Shown: positions 1 through 8,001 of the stretch, piece by piece
Layout: every line of letters begins with the position of its first letter
Position numbering within the stretch: the stretch's first letter is position 1
NCBI RefSeq assembly: GCF_040655735.1
Contig: NZ_JBFAKK010000002.1
Location: 310,001 to 374,000 of the forward strand
Source: Phytomonospora sp040655735
GTDB lineage: Bacteria > Actinomycetota > Actinomycetes > Mycobacteriales > Micromonosporaceae
DNA length: 64,000 nt
Direction of reading: 5' to 3'
Position numbers and translations under genes: made by a program
Notes under the pieces: model-generated
Database searches by the model: none
What the model was told of the DNA's origin: nothing
The model's input: the letters and a program-made list of their open reading frames with translations, nothing else

Positions 1-671
1 TGGTGCTCGCCGAGTACGAGCGGCGCGGACTCGACTTCGCCTGGCTGCCCAACCCGGCCGGCACCTCCCGGGCCGTCAACCTCGTCGACCCCGGCGGCCG
101 CCGCCTCTCCTTCTTCGACCCCCGCCACCCCGGCCGCGACCTGCCGCGCGAGTTCCACCTGCCCTACCTGCGGCGCGCGCGGCACGTCCACGTCACCATC
201 ACCGACCACGCCCTCGCCGTCTTCGACGACGCGAGCTCGCCCACCTCGACCGACCTGCACGACTGGGACGGGGAGAACCCCTACCACCGGCGCTTCGCGC
301 TGCGCGCCGACCTGGTGTTCCTCTCGACGGCCTCGCTCGGCGAGCGCTTCGAGGCGGTCATGCGCGAGATCATGGCGGCGGGACGCGCCTCGACGGTCGT
401 GGCGACCTCCGGCGCGGGCGGCTGCCACGTGCTCGACGCCGAGGGCCCGCGCCACTTCCCGGCGACGGTGCCGCCCGGTCCCGTGGTCGACACCAACGGC
501 GCCGGCGACTCCTTCGTCGCGGCCTTCCTGTGGGCGAAGGCGCAGGGCGCGGCCGTCGACGACTGCGCGCGTGCCGGTCTGGTCGGCGGCGCTCACGCGT
601 GCACGGTCGAAGGGACCTCGGAGGGCTTCGTGGACGCGGCGGCGCTGCGCGCGGTGCTCAAGGGGGAATAG
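1..671 (+). CDS. PfkB-family sugar kinase, 5' end outside the window
   Basis: ATP-dependent kinase of the ribokinase/PfkB family, probably acting on a sugar or nucleoside in the cytoplasm. The diagnostic C-terminal signature DTNGAGDSFVAAF is present; the Asp of GAGD is the catalytic base and the glycines form the anion hole. About 222 residues are visible against roughly 300 for the family, and the reading frame is open to the window edge, so the N-terminal lid and first substrate-binding part lie upstream. A GTG at position 3 is in frame but is unlikely to be the true start. The substrate cannot be named from the visible part. The stop is at 669-671, 6 nt before the stop of the convergent membrane-protein gene. 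Confidence 0.85.
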   Translation, partial: VLAEYERRGLDFAWLPNPAGTSRAVNLVDPGGRRLSFFDPRHPGRDLPREFHLPYLRRARHVHVTITDHALAVFDDASSPTSTDLHDWDGENPYHRRFALRADLVFLSTASLGERFEAVMREIMAAGRASTVVATSGAGGCHVLDAEGPRHFPATVPPGPVVDTNGAGDSFVAAFLWAKAQGAAVDDCARAGLVGGAHACTVEGTSEGFVDAAALRAVLKGE

Positions 672-677
672 GGCGTC

Positions 678-1223
678 TCAGCCCTTCCGGGCGGTGCGGC
701 GGGAGTAGTCGGCGGCGACCGCGATCAGCAGCGGTCCCCAGGCCAGCATCGGCAGGTACAGGCTCATGATGTCGCCGTCGGGCTGCGGGTGGACCGTGCC
801 GTCGCTGATCAGCGGCTCGAACGGCTGAAGGTGACCGAAGTAGTGGTTCCACAGGCCGTACCCGAGCAGCAGCATCACGGTGCCCGCGCCGGTGTAGGCG
901 GCAAGGGCGGCGCGCTTCGCCGAGACCGGCCGGCCGGCGAGGAGGGGGATCCACCTCGGGTAGACCAGTCCCCACGGCCGGACCAGACCCAGGGCGAGCA
1001 CGCTCAGGCCGAGCGAGGCGACGCTGAGCAGGACGAGGTACCAGCCCTCGTGGAGGAAGGCGCGCAGCGTGCCGTCGGCGCCGAACGCGCCGGTCACGCG
1101 CCAGAGCGCCGAGGGAAGCGGGGTCAGCGCGGCGGCCCACGCGCACACGATCGCCCAGCGGGGCGGCGGTGGCGCGGTGGCCGGGGCAGGGCCGGTGTGG
1201 ACGGAGCCGTCGATCGTGGTCAT
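678..1223 (-). CDS. Small integral membrane protein (about 181 aa)
   Basis: Hypothetical membrane protein with about four predicted helices (WAIVCAWAAALTPLPSALW; YLVLLSVASLGLSVLALGLV; AALAAYTGAGTVMLLLGYGL; LYLPMLAWGPLLIAVAA) and the loop motif PRWIPLLAGRPV. A related loop (PRWFPVGGGREIP) occurs in the membrane protein at 23943-24638, so the two may be distant relatives. An ATG at 1223 (MTTIDGSVH) is preferred; the frame stays open to 1316 but would then cover the dyad-rich regulatory region. Divergent from the DUF4097-like gene. Function unknown. Confidence 0.7.
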   Translation of the reverse strand: MTTIDGSVHTGPAPATAPPPPRWAIVCAWAAALTPLPSALWRVTGAFGADGTLRAFLHEGWYLVLLSVASLGLSVLALGLVRPWGLVYPRWIPLLAGRPVSAKRAALAAYTGAGTVMLLLGYGLWNHYFGHLQPFEPLISDGTVHPQPDGDIMSLYLPMLAWGPLLIAVAADYSRRTARKG

Positions 1224-1261
1224 GTGACCGATCCTCGTCACCGGGGCCGTCGGGTGACTCC

Positions 1262-1345
1262 CTCTCGTGGGGGAGCGGTCTCCCCCTCGTGGATAGAGGG
1301 GTCCTACCCCTACCAAGGATTAGGGGCATCACCCCATGTGCGCTC
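1262..1345. promoter_or_regulatory. Cluster of C/G-rich dyads in a divergent promoter region
   Basis: Three inverted repeats follow one another. GGGGGAG/CTCCCCC occupies 1269-1286 with a 4 nt loop. AGGGGT/ACCCCT occupies 1297-1311 with a 3 nt loop. CCCCTA/TAGGGG flanks CCAAGGAT just downstream, and a further GGGG/CCCC pair follows. They lie between the divergent membrane-protein gene and the beta-repeat gene, about 65-140 nt before the latter's ATG. Their shared CCCC/GGGG cores suggest binding sites for one regulator (a response regulator is plausible), but none is identified nearby. Confidence 0.45.
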
Positions 1346-1408
1346 CGCCCCCTGCTCCATAAAGTTGGCCCGGAGACCCAAGCAGTGCCAGAGCCCCAGG
1401 AGAGAAAC

Positions 1409-2182
1409 ATGTCGGAGCCCAAGGACCAGTCGAGCAAGGCCATCATCCTGATCGGGTTGGTGGTGCTCGGCCTGCTGATCGCCGGCGGCCTCGTCGTCTG
1501 GGGCGCCACGAACGGCTTCGGGCCGCGCAAGACGGAGACCCAGAACCAGACCTACGCCCAGACCGCCACGCACATCGACGTCGACTCCGACTCCGGCGAG
1601 GTCGAGATCCGCCCCGGCAACGACGGCGAGGTCAAGGTCGAGCGGAAGCTGGAGTGGTACAGCAACAAGCCCACCGTCAACGAGTCCTGGGACGGCACGA
1701 CCTTCAAGGTCGTCAGCGACTGCTCCGGCAACTGCGGCATCGACTACATCATCACGGTCCCGCCCAGCGTGAGCGTGAAGCTGCAGATCGACTCCGGCAA
1801 CGCCAAGCTCCGCGACGTCACCGGTACCGTCGACGCCACCCTCGACTCCGGCGACCTGGAGTTCAGCGGGCTGAGCAACACCCTCAACGTGACGATGTCC
1901 TCGGGCAACCTCGACGCCTCCCAGATCACCTCCAAGCAGGTGACCCTGGGCGTCAGCTCCGGCGACCTGAGCATCGCCTTCGCCGAGCCGCCGACCCTGC
2001 TCGACATGGAGGTCGACTCCGGCGGCGTCGACGTCAAGCTCCCCGTCTCCCCCGACGGCTACCGGGTGATCACCGAGGTCAGCTCGGGCGACACCGAGAT
2101 CGGCGTCGAGCGCAACGACGCCTCCACCCACGAGATCAAGGCCAATGTGGACTCCGGGGACGTGCAGGTCAGCAGCACGTGA
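1409..2182 (+). CDS. DUF4097-like membrane-anchored beta-repeat protein
   Basis: 258-residue protein with a short cytoplasmic N-terminus, one helix at about residues 12-33 (IILIGLVVLGLLIAGGLVVW) and a long extracytoplasmic region. That region is made of about eight repeats carrying [DS]SG[DNEG] turns (DSDSGEVEI, DSGNAKL, DSGDLEF, SSGNLDA, SSGDLSI, DSGGVDV, SSGDTEI, DSGDVQV), spaced about 20 residues apart. This is the pattern of DUF4097-type beta-solenoid proteins, which often accompany envelope-stress or regulatory systems. The ATG at 1409 has a good site, AGGAGAG, at 1398-1404; earlier in-frame starts lack one. A CSGNCG pair could form a disulfide. Role unknown. Confidence 0.75.
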   Translation: MSEPKDQSSKAIILIGLVVLGLLIAGGLVVWGATNGFGPRKTETQNQTYAQTATHIDVDSDSGEVEIRPGNDGEVKVERKLEWYSNKPTVNESWDGTTFKVVSDCSGNCGIDYIITVPPSVSVKLQIDSGNAKLRDVTGTVDATLDSGDLEFSGLSNTLNVTMSSGNLDASQITSKQVTLGVSSGDLSIAFAEPPTLLDMEVDSGGVDVKLPVSPDGYRVITEVSSGDTEIGVERNDASTHEIKANVDSGDVQVSST

Positions 2183-2195
2183 CCGGTTGACAGCG

Positions 2196-2228
2196 GCCGG
2201 CCCGGTCGGAGGGGTTCGCCGGGCCGGC
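2196..2228 (+). terminator. GC-rich hairpin after the DUF4097-like gene
   Basis: Perfect 10 bp stem GCCGGCCCGG/CCGGGCCGGC around a 13 nt loop, starting 14 nt after the stop codon. There is no U tract, as is usual for actinomycete terminators. Confidence 0.7.
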
Positions 2229-2239
2229 CGTTCTCTGGA

Positions 2240-2267
2240 AAGGCGCTCCGCTTCGGCGGGGCGCCTT
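2240..2267 (+). terminator. Second hairpin before hen1
   Basis: Stem AAGGCGCTCCGC/GCGGGGCGCCTT (one G-T wobble) with a 4 nt loop, followed by CTTC. With the preceding hairpin it forms a tandem terminator that insulates hen1, whose probable -10 (TAACCT, 2284-2289) follows directly. Confidence 0.7.
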
Positions 2268-2326
2268 CTTCGCGCGCGGGCGATAACCTCTCGCCGCCGG
2301 TGGCCGTGACCGGGCACGATGTGCCG

Positions 2327-3736
2327 GTGCTGCTCACGATCTCGACCACCCACCGTCCGGCCACCGACCTCGGCTACCTGCTGGTGAAGCATCCCGGCCG
2401 TCTCCAGCGTTTCGAGACCTCCGCGGGTCCTGCCTACGTGGGCTACCCGGAGGCCGGTGAGGAGCGCTGCACCGCCGCGCTGGTGCTCGACGTCGACCCG
2501 ATCGCGCTGACGCGCGGGCGCCACACCGTCGACGACTTCACCCTCGGCCGCTACGTCAACGAGCGCCCCTACGCGGCGTCGAGCCTGCTGTCGGTGGCGC
2601 TCGGCAAGGTCTTCCGCAGCGCCCTCGCCGGGCGCTCCAAGGACCGTCCCGAGCTGGCCGGGACCGCGATCCCGCTGGAGGTCGCCGTCCCGGTGACGCG
2701 GGGGACCGCCGAGCTCTGCGAGCGCCTGTTCGGCCCGCTCGGCTGGACGGTCGAGGCGAGGCGGATCCCGCTGGACCCGGACCGGCCCGAGTGGGGTGAC
2801 TCGCCCTACGTCTCCTTGCGGCTGAGCGGTGAGCTGACCGTGTCGGCGGCCCTCAACCACCTCTACGTGCTGCTGCCGGTGCTCGACGACGCCAAGCACT
2901 ACTGGATCTCCGGCGAGGAGGTCGACAAGCTCGTGCGGGCCGGCGAGGGCTGGCTGCCGGCGCACCCGGCCCGAGACCTGATCACCCGCCGCTACCTCAA
3001 GCGCAAGGCGACGCTGGTGCACGAGGCGCGGGCGCGGCTCGCCGAGGACATCGAGTCCCTTGTGGACGAGGCGGTCACGGCCGTCGACGAGGAGGCCGAG
3101 CTGCCGGTCGAGGAGGCCCGGAAGGTGCCGCTGGCCGCGCTGCGCCGCGAGGCGATCGTCGGGGTGCTCAAGGAGAAGGGCGCCGCCGAGGTCGCCGACC
3201 TCGGTTGCGGCGGCGGCGCGCTGCTGGTGGACCTGTTCGCCGAGCACGGTTTCCGGCGGATCCTGGGCGCCGACGTCTCGACGCGCGCGCTGGAGATCGC
3301 CGAGCGGCGGCTGCGGCTGGACCGTCGCGGCGACCTGGAACGCCAGCGGATCTCGCTGGTGCAGACGGCGCTGACCTACGCCGACGACCGGCTCAAGGGC
3401 TTCGACGCGGCGGTGCTGATGGAGGTCGTCGAGCACATCGACCCGCCGAGGCTGCCGGCGATGGCCTACGCGGTCTTCGGGCACGCCGCACCGTCCACGG
3501 TGGTCATGACCACGCCGAACGCCGAGTACAACGTGCGCTTCGAGGGCATGGCCGAAGGCGCCATGCGGCACCACGACCACCGCTTCGAGTGGAACCGGGC
3601 CGAGTTCGCCGCGTGGTGCGGCGAGCAGGCCCGCCGGTACGGATACGACGTGGAGATCACCGGCGTCGGCGACGACGACAGTGAAGTGGGAGCGCCGACG
3701 CAGATGGCGGTCTTCAGCAAGGGAGGGACGGCATGA
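2327..3736 (+). CDS. hen1: 3'-terminal RNA ribose 2'-O-methyltransferase Hen1
   Basis: Bacterial Hen1 (about 469 aa) methylates the 2'-OH of the 3'-terminal nucleotide of cleaved RNA, so that after ligation by Pnkp the repaired tRNA resists the same ribotoxin. The N-terminal half (LLTISTTHRPATDLGYLL...) is the Pnkp-interacting, ligase-activating domain. The C-terminal half is a SAM methyltransferase: motif I VADLGCGGGALL, then the metal-site segments EVVEHID and HHDHRFEW and the TTPNAEYN loop. The GTG at 2327 matches the usual family start (LLTIxTTHRP); an upstream GTG at 2300, 10 nt after a TAACCT -10, cannot be excluded. It overlaps pnkp by 4 nt (ATGA), indicating translational coupling. 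Confidence 0.93.
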   Translation: MLLTISTTHRPATDLGYLLVKHPGRLQRFETSAGPAYVGYPEAGEERCTAALVLDVDPIALTRGRHTVDDFTLGRYVNERPYAASSLLSVALGKVFRSALAGRSKDRPELAGTAIPLEVAVPVTRGTAELCERLFGPLGWTVEARRIPLDPDRPEWGDSPYVSLRLSGELTVSAALNHLYVLLPVLDDAKHYWISGEEVDKLVRAGEGWLPAHPARDLITRRYLKRKATLVHEARARLAEDIESLVDEAVTAVDEEAELPVEEARKVPLAALRREAIVGVLKEKGAAEVADLGCGGGALLVDLFAEHGFRRILGADVSTRALEIAERRLRLDRRGDLERQRISLVQTALTYADDRLKGFDAAVLMEVVEHIDPPRLPAMAYAVFGHAAPSTVVMTTPNAEYNVRFEGMAEGAMRHHDHRFEWNRAEFAAWCGEQARRYGYDVEITGVGDDDSEVGAPTQMAVFSKGGTA

Positions 3737-6237
3737 CCGGCGAGATCACCATCCCCGAGTTCGCCCTGGTGGCGCTCGTCGGAGTGTCCGGATCGGGCAA
3801 GAGCACCTTCGCCGCCCGCCACTTCGGGCCCGGCGCGGTGCTGTCCAGCGACCACTTCCGGCTGCTGGTCGCCGGTGACGAGAACGACCAGTCGGCCAGC
3901 GCCGACGCCTTCGACGCGCTCGGCTACGTCGCGGGCAAGCGCCTTGCGGCCGGGCGGCTCACCGTCGTCGACGCCACCAACGTCCAGGTCCACGCGCGCG
4001 CCTCGATCCTCAAGCTCGCCAAGGAGCACCACGTCCTGCCTGTCGCGATCGTGCTCGACGTCGACGAGGACGTGTGCTGGGAGCGGACCGAGGCGCGGCC
4101 CGACCGCGACTTCGGCCGGCCCGTCATCAAGCGCCAGCGCCGCGACCTCAAGCGCAGCCTGCGCTTCCTGGCCAAGGAGGGCTTCCGGCGGATCTTCGTG
4201 CTGCGCACCGCCGAGGAGATCGAGTCCGCCCGGGTCGTGCTCGAACCACTGTGGACGGACAAGACCGGGCTGACCGGGCCCTTCGACATCGTCGGCGACG
4301 TGCACGGCTGCGCCGGGGAGCTGCGCTCCCTGCTGACCGAGCTGGGCTACGAGCTGTCCTTCGACGAGGCCGGCCGGGCCGTGGGCGCCGCGCACCCCGA
4401 GGGCCGCACGGCGGTCTTCGTCGGGGACCTCGTCGACCGCGGGCCCGACTCGCCGGGAGTGCTGCGCCTGGCGATGGGCATGGTCGCGGCCGGGACGGCC
4501 TTGTGCGTGCCCGGAAACCACGAGGACAAGCTGGCGCGCAAAATGCGCGGACGCAACGTCAAGGTCGCCCACGGCCTGGCCGAGACCCTCGAACAGCTCG
4601 ACGCCGAGACGCCCGAGTTCCGCGCGGAGGTGCTGCGCTTCATCGACGGCCTGGTCAGCCACGTGCGGCTGGACGGTGGGCGGCTGGTCGTCGCACACGC
4701 CGGGATCAAGGAGAAGCTTCAGGGCCGCTCCTCGGCGCGGGTGCGGGCCTTCTGCCTCTACGGGGAGACCACCGGCGAGACCGACGAGTTCGGGCTGCCG
4801 GTGCGCTACCCGTGGGCGCGCGAGTACCGGGGGCCGGCGACGGTCGTCTACGGGCACACCCCCACGCCCGTCCCGGAGTGGGTGAACAACACGATCTGCG
4901 TCGACACCGGCGTCGTCTTCGGCGGCCGGCTCACCGCGCTGCGCTATCCCGAACGCGAGCTGGTCTCGGTTCCGGCGACCGCCGTGCACTACGAGCCGGT
5001 CAAGCCCTTCCCTGTGGACAACCCTGTGGACAACCCTGTGGAAAACTCTCCCGCGGGCATGCTCACCCTGTCCGACGTGACCGGCCGGCGCACGGTCGAG
5101 ACGGCCTACGGACGCATCACCATCCCCGCCGAGCAGAACGCCGCCGCCCTGGAGGTCATGAGCCGCTTCGCGCTCGACCCCGCGAAGGTGCCGTGGCTGC
5201 CGCCGACGATGGCGCCGTGCTCGACCTCGACGCGCGAGGGCTACCTGGAGTACCCGAGCGAGGCCTTCGCCGACTACCGCGCCGACGGTGTCGGCAAGGT
5301 CGTGTGCGAGGAGAAGCACATGGGCTCGCGCGCGGTCGTCTACGTCCACCGCGACGAGCCGTCGAAGGGCGCGATCTACACCCGGACCGGCCGCTCGTTC
5401 TTCGCGCCCGCCGAGACCGAGGCGCTGCTGACACGGGTCGCGGCCGCCGCCGGCGGGCTCTTCGAGGAGCTGAAGTCGGACTGGCTGCTGCTCGACTGCG
5501 AGCTGCTGCCGTGGTCGGCCAAGGCGATGGGCCTCATCCAGGGGCAGTACGCGGCCGTCGGCGCCGCCGCGACGGCCGCGCTCCCCGCCGCCGTCGACGT
5601 CGTCGCGGGCATCGCCGCGCGGGTCGAGGGCGCCGACGAACTGCTCGCCGGCCTGCGCGAGCGCCACGACAACGCCTTCGCCTACCGCGAGGCCTACCGC
5701 GCCTACGTCGGCGGCGAGGTCACGCTGGCGCCCTTCGTCGTCCTCGCCAGCGAGGGCGCCGCGCACCACACGCGCGACCACGGCTGGCACCTGGCCGCCG
5801 CCGACGCGCTCGTCGCCGCCGACCCCGCCCTGTTCACCCCCACCCGGCGGGTCGTGGTCTCGCTCGACGACGACGAGCAGGTCGAGGCCGCGACCGACTG
5901 GTGGCTCGAACTGACCGCCGCCGGCGGCGAGGGCATGGTCGTCAAACCCTGGGACGGACTCGTGCGCAACGGCCGCCGGATCGCCCAGCCGGGCGTGAAG
6001 TGCCGCGGCCGGGAGTACCTGCGGATCATCTACGGCCCCGACTACACCCGGCCCGAGCACCTGGAGCGCCTGCGCAACCGCCACCTCGGACGCAAGCGCG
6101 GGCTGGCGATCCGGGAGAACGCGCTGGGCATGGAGGCCCTCGACCGCCTCGCGGCCGGGGAGCCGCTGTGGCGGGTGCACGAGCTCGTCTTCGGCATCCT
6201 CGCCCTTGAGGCCGAGGGAGTCGACCCGAGGTTGTGA
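3733..6237 (+). CDS. pnkp: Polynucleotide kinase-phosphatase (RNA repair)
   Basis: Three-domain RNA end-healing and sealing enzyme of 834 aa, partner of Hen1 in a heterotetramer. The kinase domain (about 1-170) has P-loop GVSGSGKS at 17-24. The metallophosphatase domain (about 180-410) has GDVHGC (188-193), GDLVDRGPDS (231-240), GNHED (261-265) and AHAG. The C-terminal adenylyltransferase/ligase domain has EEKHMGSRA with the nucleotidyl Lys at about 528, then DCELLPW, GEGMVVKP and KCRGREYLRIIYG. The role (family knowledge) is to convert 2',3'-cyclic phosphate and 5'-OH ends and seal them. The linker at about 427-438 carries a PVDN tandem repeat encoded by three DnaA-box-like 12 bp units. Followed by a strong terminator. 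Confidence 0.95.
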   Translation: MTGEITIPEFALVALVGVSGSGKSTFAARHFGPGAVLSSDHFRLLVAGDENDQSASADAFDALGYVAGKRLAAGRLTVVDATNVQVHARASILKLAKEHHVLPVAIVLDVDEDVCWERTEARPDRDFGRPVIKRQRRDLKRSLRFLAKEGFRRIFVLRTAEEIESARVVLEPLWTDKTGLTGPFDIVGDVHGCAGELRSLLTELGYELSFDEAGRAVGAAHPEGRTAVFVGDLVDRGPDSPGVLRLAMGMVAAGTALCVPGNHEDKLARKMRGRNVKVAHGLAETLEQLDAETPEFRAEVLRFIDGLVSHVRLDGGRLVVAHAGIKEKLQGRSSARVRAFCLYGETTGETDEFGLPVRYPWAREYRGPATVVYGHTPTPVPEWVNNTICVDTGVVFGGRLTALRYPERELVSVPATAVHYEPVKPFPVDNPVDNPVENSPAGMLTLSDVTGRRTVETAYGRITIPAEQNAAALEVMSRFALDPAKVPWLPPTMAPCSTSTREGYLEYPSEAFADYRADGVGKVVCEEKHMGSRAVVYVHRDEPSKGAIYTRTGRSFFAPAETEALLTRVAAAAGGLFEELKSDWLLLDCELLPWSAKAMGLIQGQYAAVGAAATAALPAAVDVVAGIAARVEGADELLAGLRERHDNAFAYREAYRAYVGGEVTLAPFVVLASEGAAHHTRDHGWHLAAADALVAADPALFTPTRRVVVSLDDDEQVEAATDWWLELTAAGGEGMVVKPWDGLVRNGRRIAQPGVKCRGREYLRIIYGPDYTRPEHLERLRNRHLGRKRGLAIRENALGMEALDRLAAGEPLWRVHELVFGILALEAEGVDPRL
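5013..5045 (+). repeat. Three 12 bp repeats resembling DnaA boxes inside pnkp
   Basis: TGTGGACAA at 5013-5021 and again at 5025-5033, then TGTGGAAAA at 5037-5045, exactly 12 bp apart. The complement TTGTCCACA is the preferred actinomycete DnaA box, so two copies are perfect and one is a near match. The repeat lies in the flexible linker between the phosphatase and ligase domains and encodes PVDN units. It may be a simple coding-repeat expansion or a DnaA-binding site. Confidence 0.55.
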
Positions 6238-6242
6238 GGCCT

Positions 6243-6270
6243 TGACGCCGCCGGGAGACCGGCGGCGTCA
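6243..6270 (+). terminator. Terminator of hen1-pnkp
   Basis: Perfect 12 bp stem TGACGCCGCCGG/CCGGCGGCGTCA with loop GAGA, 5 nt after the pnkp stop codon. Confidence 0.85.
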
Positions 6271-6363
6271 CGGGTGGTTCAAGGTCTGTTCGTCGTCCTG
6301 ACGTGCGGCGGCGGGAATCACCGGCCGGGAGGATCTCCTTCGCCGCCTCAACACCCACGCAGC

Positions 6364-7024
6364 CCCGTCCGGCCAGCCATACCCAGGTGGTGGTCCCTCG
6401 AAGGGCCGGCCGGGGTAGGCAAGACCGCACTGGCGGTGCGGTGGGCGGGCCGGGTCCGCACGAAGTTCCCCGACGGGCAGCTCTTCGCCGACCTCGGCGG
6501 TCGCGCCGGGCGACGCCCGCCGGTCGAGCCGCTGGGGCGCTTCCTGCGCGTGCTGGAGGCGCCCTACGAACCATCCGAAGTGGACGAGGCGGTCGCGCTG
6601 GCCCTGCTCGCCGCGATGCTCGCCGAGCGCAGGGTCCGCGCCGAAGCCGATGCAGTCCGGGAGCTGGCCGCGCTGTGCGGTCGCTCGCCGCGCGAGCTGG
6701 GCACCGCCGCCACCCACCTCGCCTGCCGGCCGTCGCGGAGGATCACCGCGCACGTGCGGTCGCTGCGGGTCGCCGGATTGACGGTGGGTTGGTAGTCGCC
6801 CTGGCCCCGACGCGGTCGTCGAGATCGCCCGGGAGGAGGCCGCCGCCGGGTACACCTCGCCGCACCCCGACGAGGTGGACGGCGCGATCGAGGCGCAGGT
6901 CGCCGGGCTCGACGACGCGGCCTCGGAGGAGCACGGGAACGCCATGCACGACGCTCACCAGGCCTGCGTCACGGCCTACGAGCAGGTGTTCGCGGCGGCC
7001 TGTGAGCGGCCGGCGGCGGAGTGA
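6364..7024 (+). pseudogene. Remnant of an NB-ARC (AfsR/STAND-like) regulator
   Basis: A decayed fragment. It reads SLEGPAGVGKTALAVRWAG (P-loop) followed by KFPDGQLFADLGG, the hallmark start of AfsR/SARP-type NB-ARC domains. It then jumps, without the middle of the NTPase, to a stretch resembling the later winged-helix part (AMLAERRVRAEADAVRELAALCGRSP). This frame stops at 6793-6795. A second frame continues to a stop at 7022-7024 (PDAVVEIAREEAAAGY...YEQVFAAACE) and looks coding by composition but resembles nothing I recognise. No start with a ribosome site is evident. The simplest reading is an internally deleted, frameshifted relic of a regulator or conflict protein. Confidence 0.55.
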
Positions 7025-7028
7025 GCCC

Positions 7029-7820
7029 TCAGTCCAGCATCCGTTCGACGTATCGCGCCGCCGGTCCTTCGAGCCGGCGGCGCAGCTCGTCGAAGATCGT
7101 CGTCGCCCTCGTCGCCGGCCAGTCCGGCGGGAGCAGCGAGATCGGCAGGCCGGGGTCGAGGTAGGGCAGGCGGCGCCAGTCGTTGACGGCCCGCACCCAG
7201 TGCGCGAAGGCGTCGGCGGGCCCGGTGTCGCCGGGGTCGGGGAGCATGCCGTGCACGGTGATCCAGTCGAGGTACATCCGGTGCAGCGCCTTGAGATCCC
7301 ACCACCTGGCGACCTCCTCCGACAGCGGCGCCGTCCCGAGGTGCCCGGCGTGGAAGAGCGAGACGTAGGAGTCGAGGTCGTGGCGCTTGAGGGTCGCCGC
7401 GGCCGCGTCGGCGACGTGCGCGGGGGCGATCCACACCCCGGAGGTCGCGACGCCGAAACCGAGCCAGGTCAGCTTCGCGCGCAACGTGTGCCGCTTGGTG
7501 CGCTGCGACTCCGGTACCGAGAACACGCACAGCACCCAGCCGTCCTCGACGGTGCTGTCCAGCCGGCCGAAGATGCGCTCGTCGCCCTCTTCGAGCATCG
7601 CCCGGCCCCACTCGGTCAGCGCGTAACCGGCAGACTCGCCGACCCGCGCCGAGGCGACCACACCGCGTCTTTTCAGCCGCGACACCGCCGAGCGCACGGC
7701 CGGCTCGTCCACGCCGAGCGCGGCCATCAGGCGGATCAGCCCGGCGACCGGCAGCGCGCCGCCCGACTCGCGCGCGTAAAGGCCGTAGACCGTGACGATC
7801 AGAGAGCGAGGGGTCGCCAT
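7029..7820 (-). CDS. PaaX-family transcriptional regulator
   Basis: 263-residue repressor with the PaaX layout: N-terminal winged helix (RSLIVTVYGLYARESGG... DEPAVRSAVSRLKRRGVV... GYALTEWGRAML), a central domain (DGWVLCVFSVPESQRTKRHTLRAKLTWLGFG) and a C-terminal domain (LLPPDWPATRATTIFDELRRRL). PaaX proteins bind aryl-CoA thioesters and repress aromatic-acid CoA pathways. The ATG at 7820 (MATPRSL) is preferred over one 9 nt upstream because family members begin MxxPRSLI. Divergent from the aryl-CoA ligase, its probable target. The intergenic gap holds the dyad CCACTG/CAGTGG (7975-7992) next to the ligase start, a possible but unproven operator. Confidence 0.85.
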   Translation of the reverse strand: MATPRSLIVTVYGLYARESGGALPVAGLIRLMAALGVDEPAVRSAVSRLKRRGVVASARVGESAGYALTEWGRAMLEEGDERIFGRLDSTVEDGWVLCVFSVPESQRTKRHTLRAKLTWLGFGVATSGVWIAPAHVADAAAATLKRHDLDSYVSLFHAGHLGTAPLSEEVARWWDLKALHRMYLDWITVHGMLPDPGDTGPADAFAHWVRAVNDWRRLPYLDPGLPISLLPPDWPATRATTIFDELRRRLEGPAARYVERMLD

Positions 7821-8001
7821 CTCGCACACATTAGCGGCATTCGGGCCCGCCGTCGCGCGTCATCGCGGGTGGGCGTGCGCCACCGCCGAGCGCGAACCCG
7901 GTGACACGGTTCCCGCCCAGCGTGAGCGCCGGGGAGCCGAAAAACCGCCATACTGCTCCCTACGAGACACCGCACCACTGAGGACCCAGTGGAGGGTTGC
8001 C

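Noticed and set aside
1310..3580. Long minus-strand open frame opposite hen1
   Set aside because: Very GC-rich third-position pattern on the other strand; the plus-strand gene has clear Hen1 motifs. The same reasoning removes the minus-strand frame 3466-6180 under pnkp.
7975..7992. CCACTG/CAGTGG as a PaaX operator
   Set aside because: Placement is suitable, but 6 bp arms are likely by chance in this gap; mentioned only as a weak possibility.
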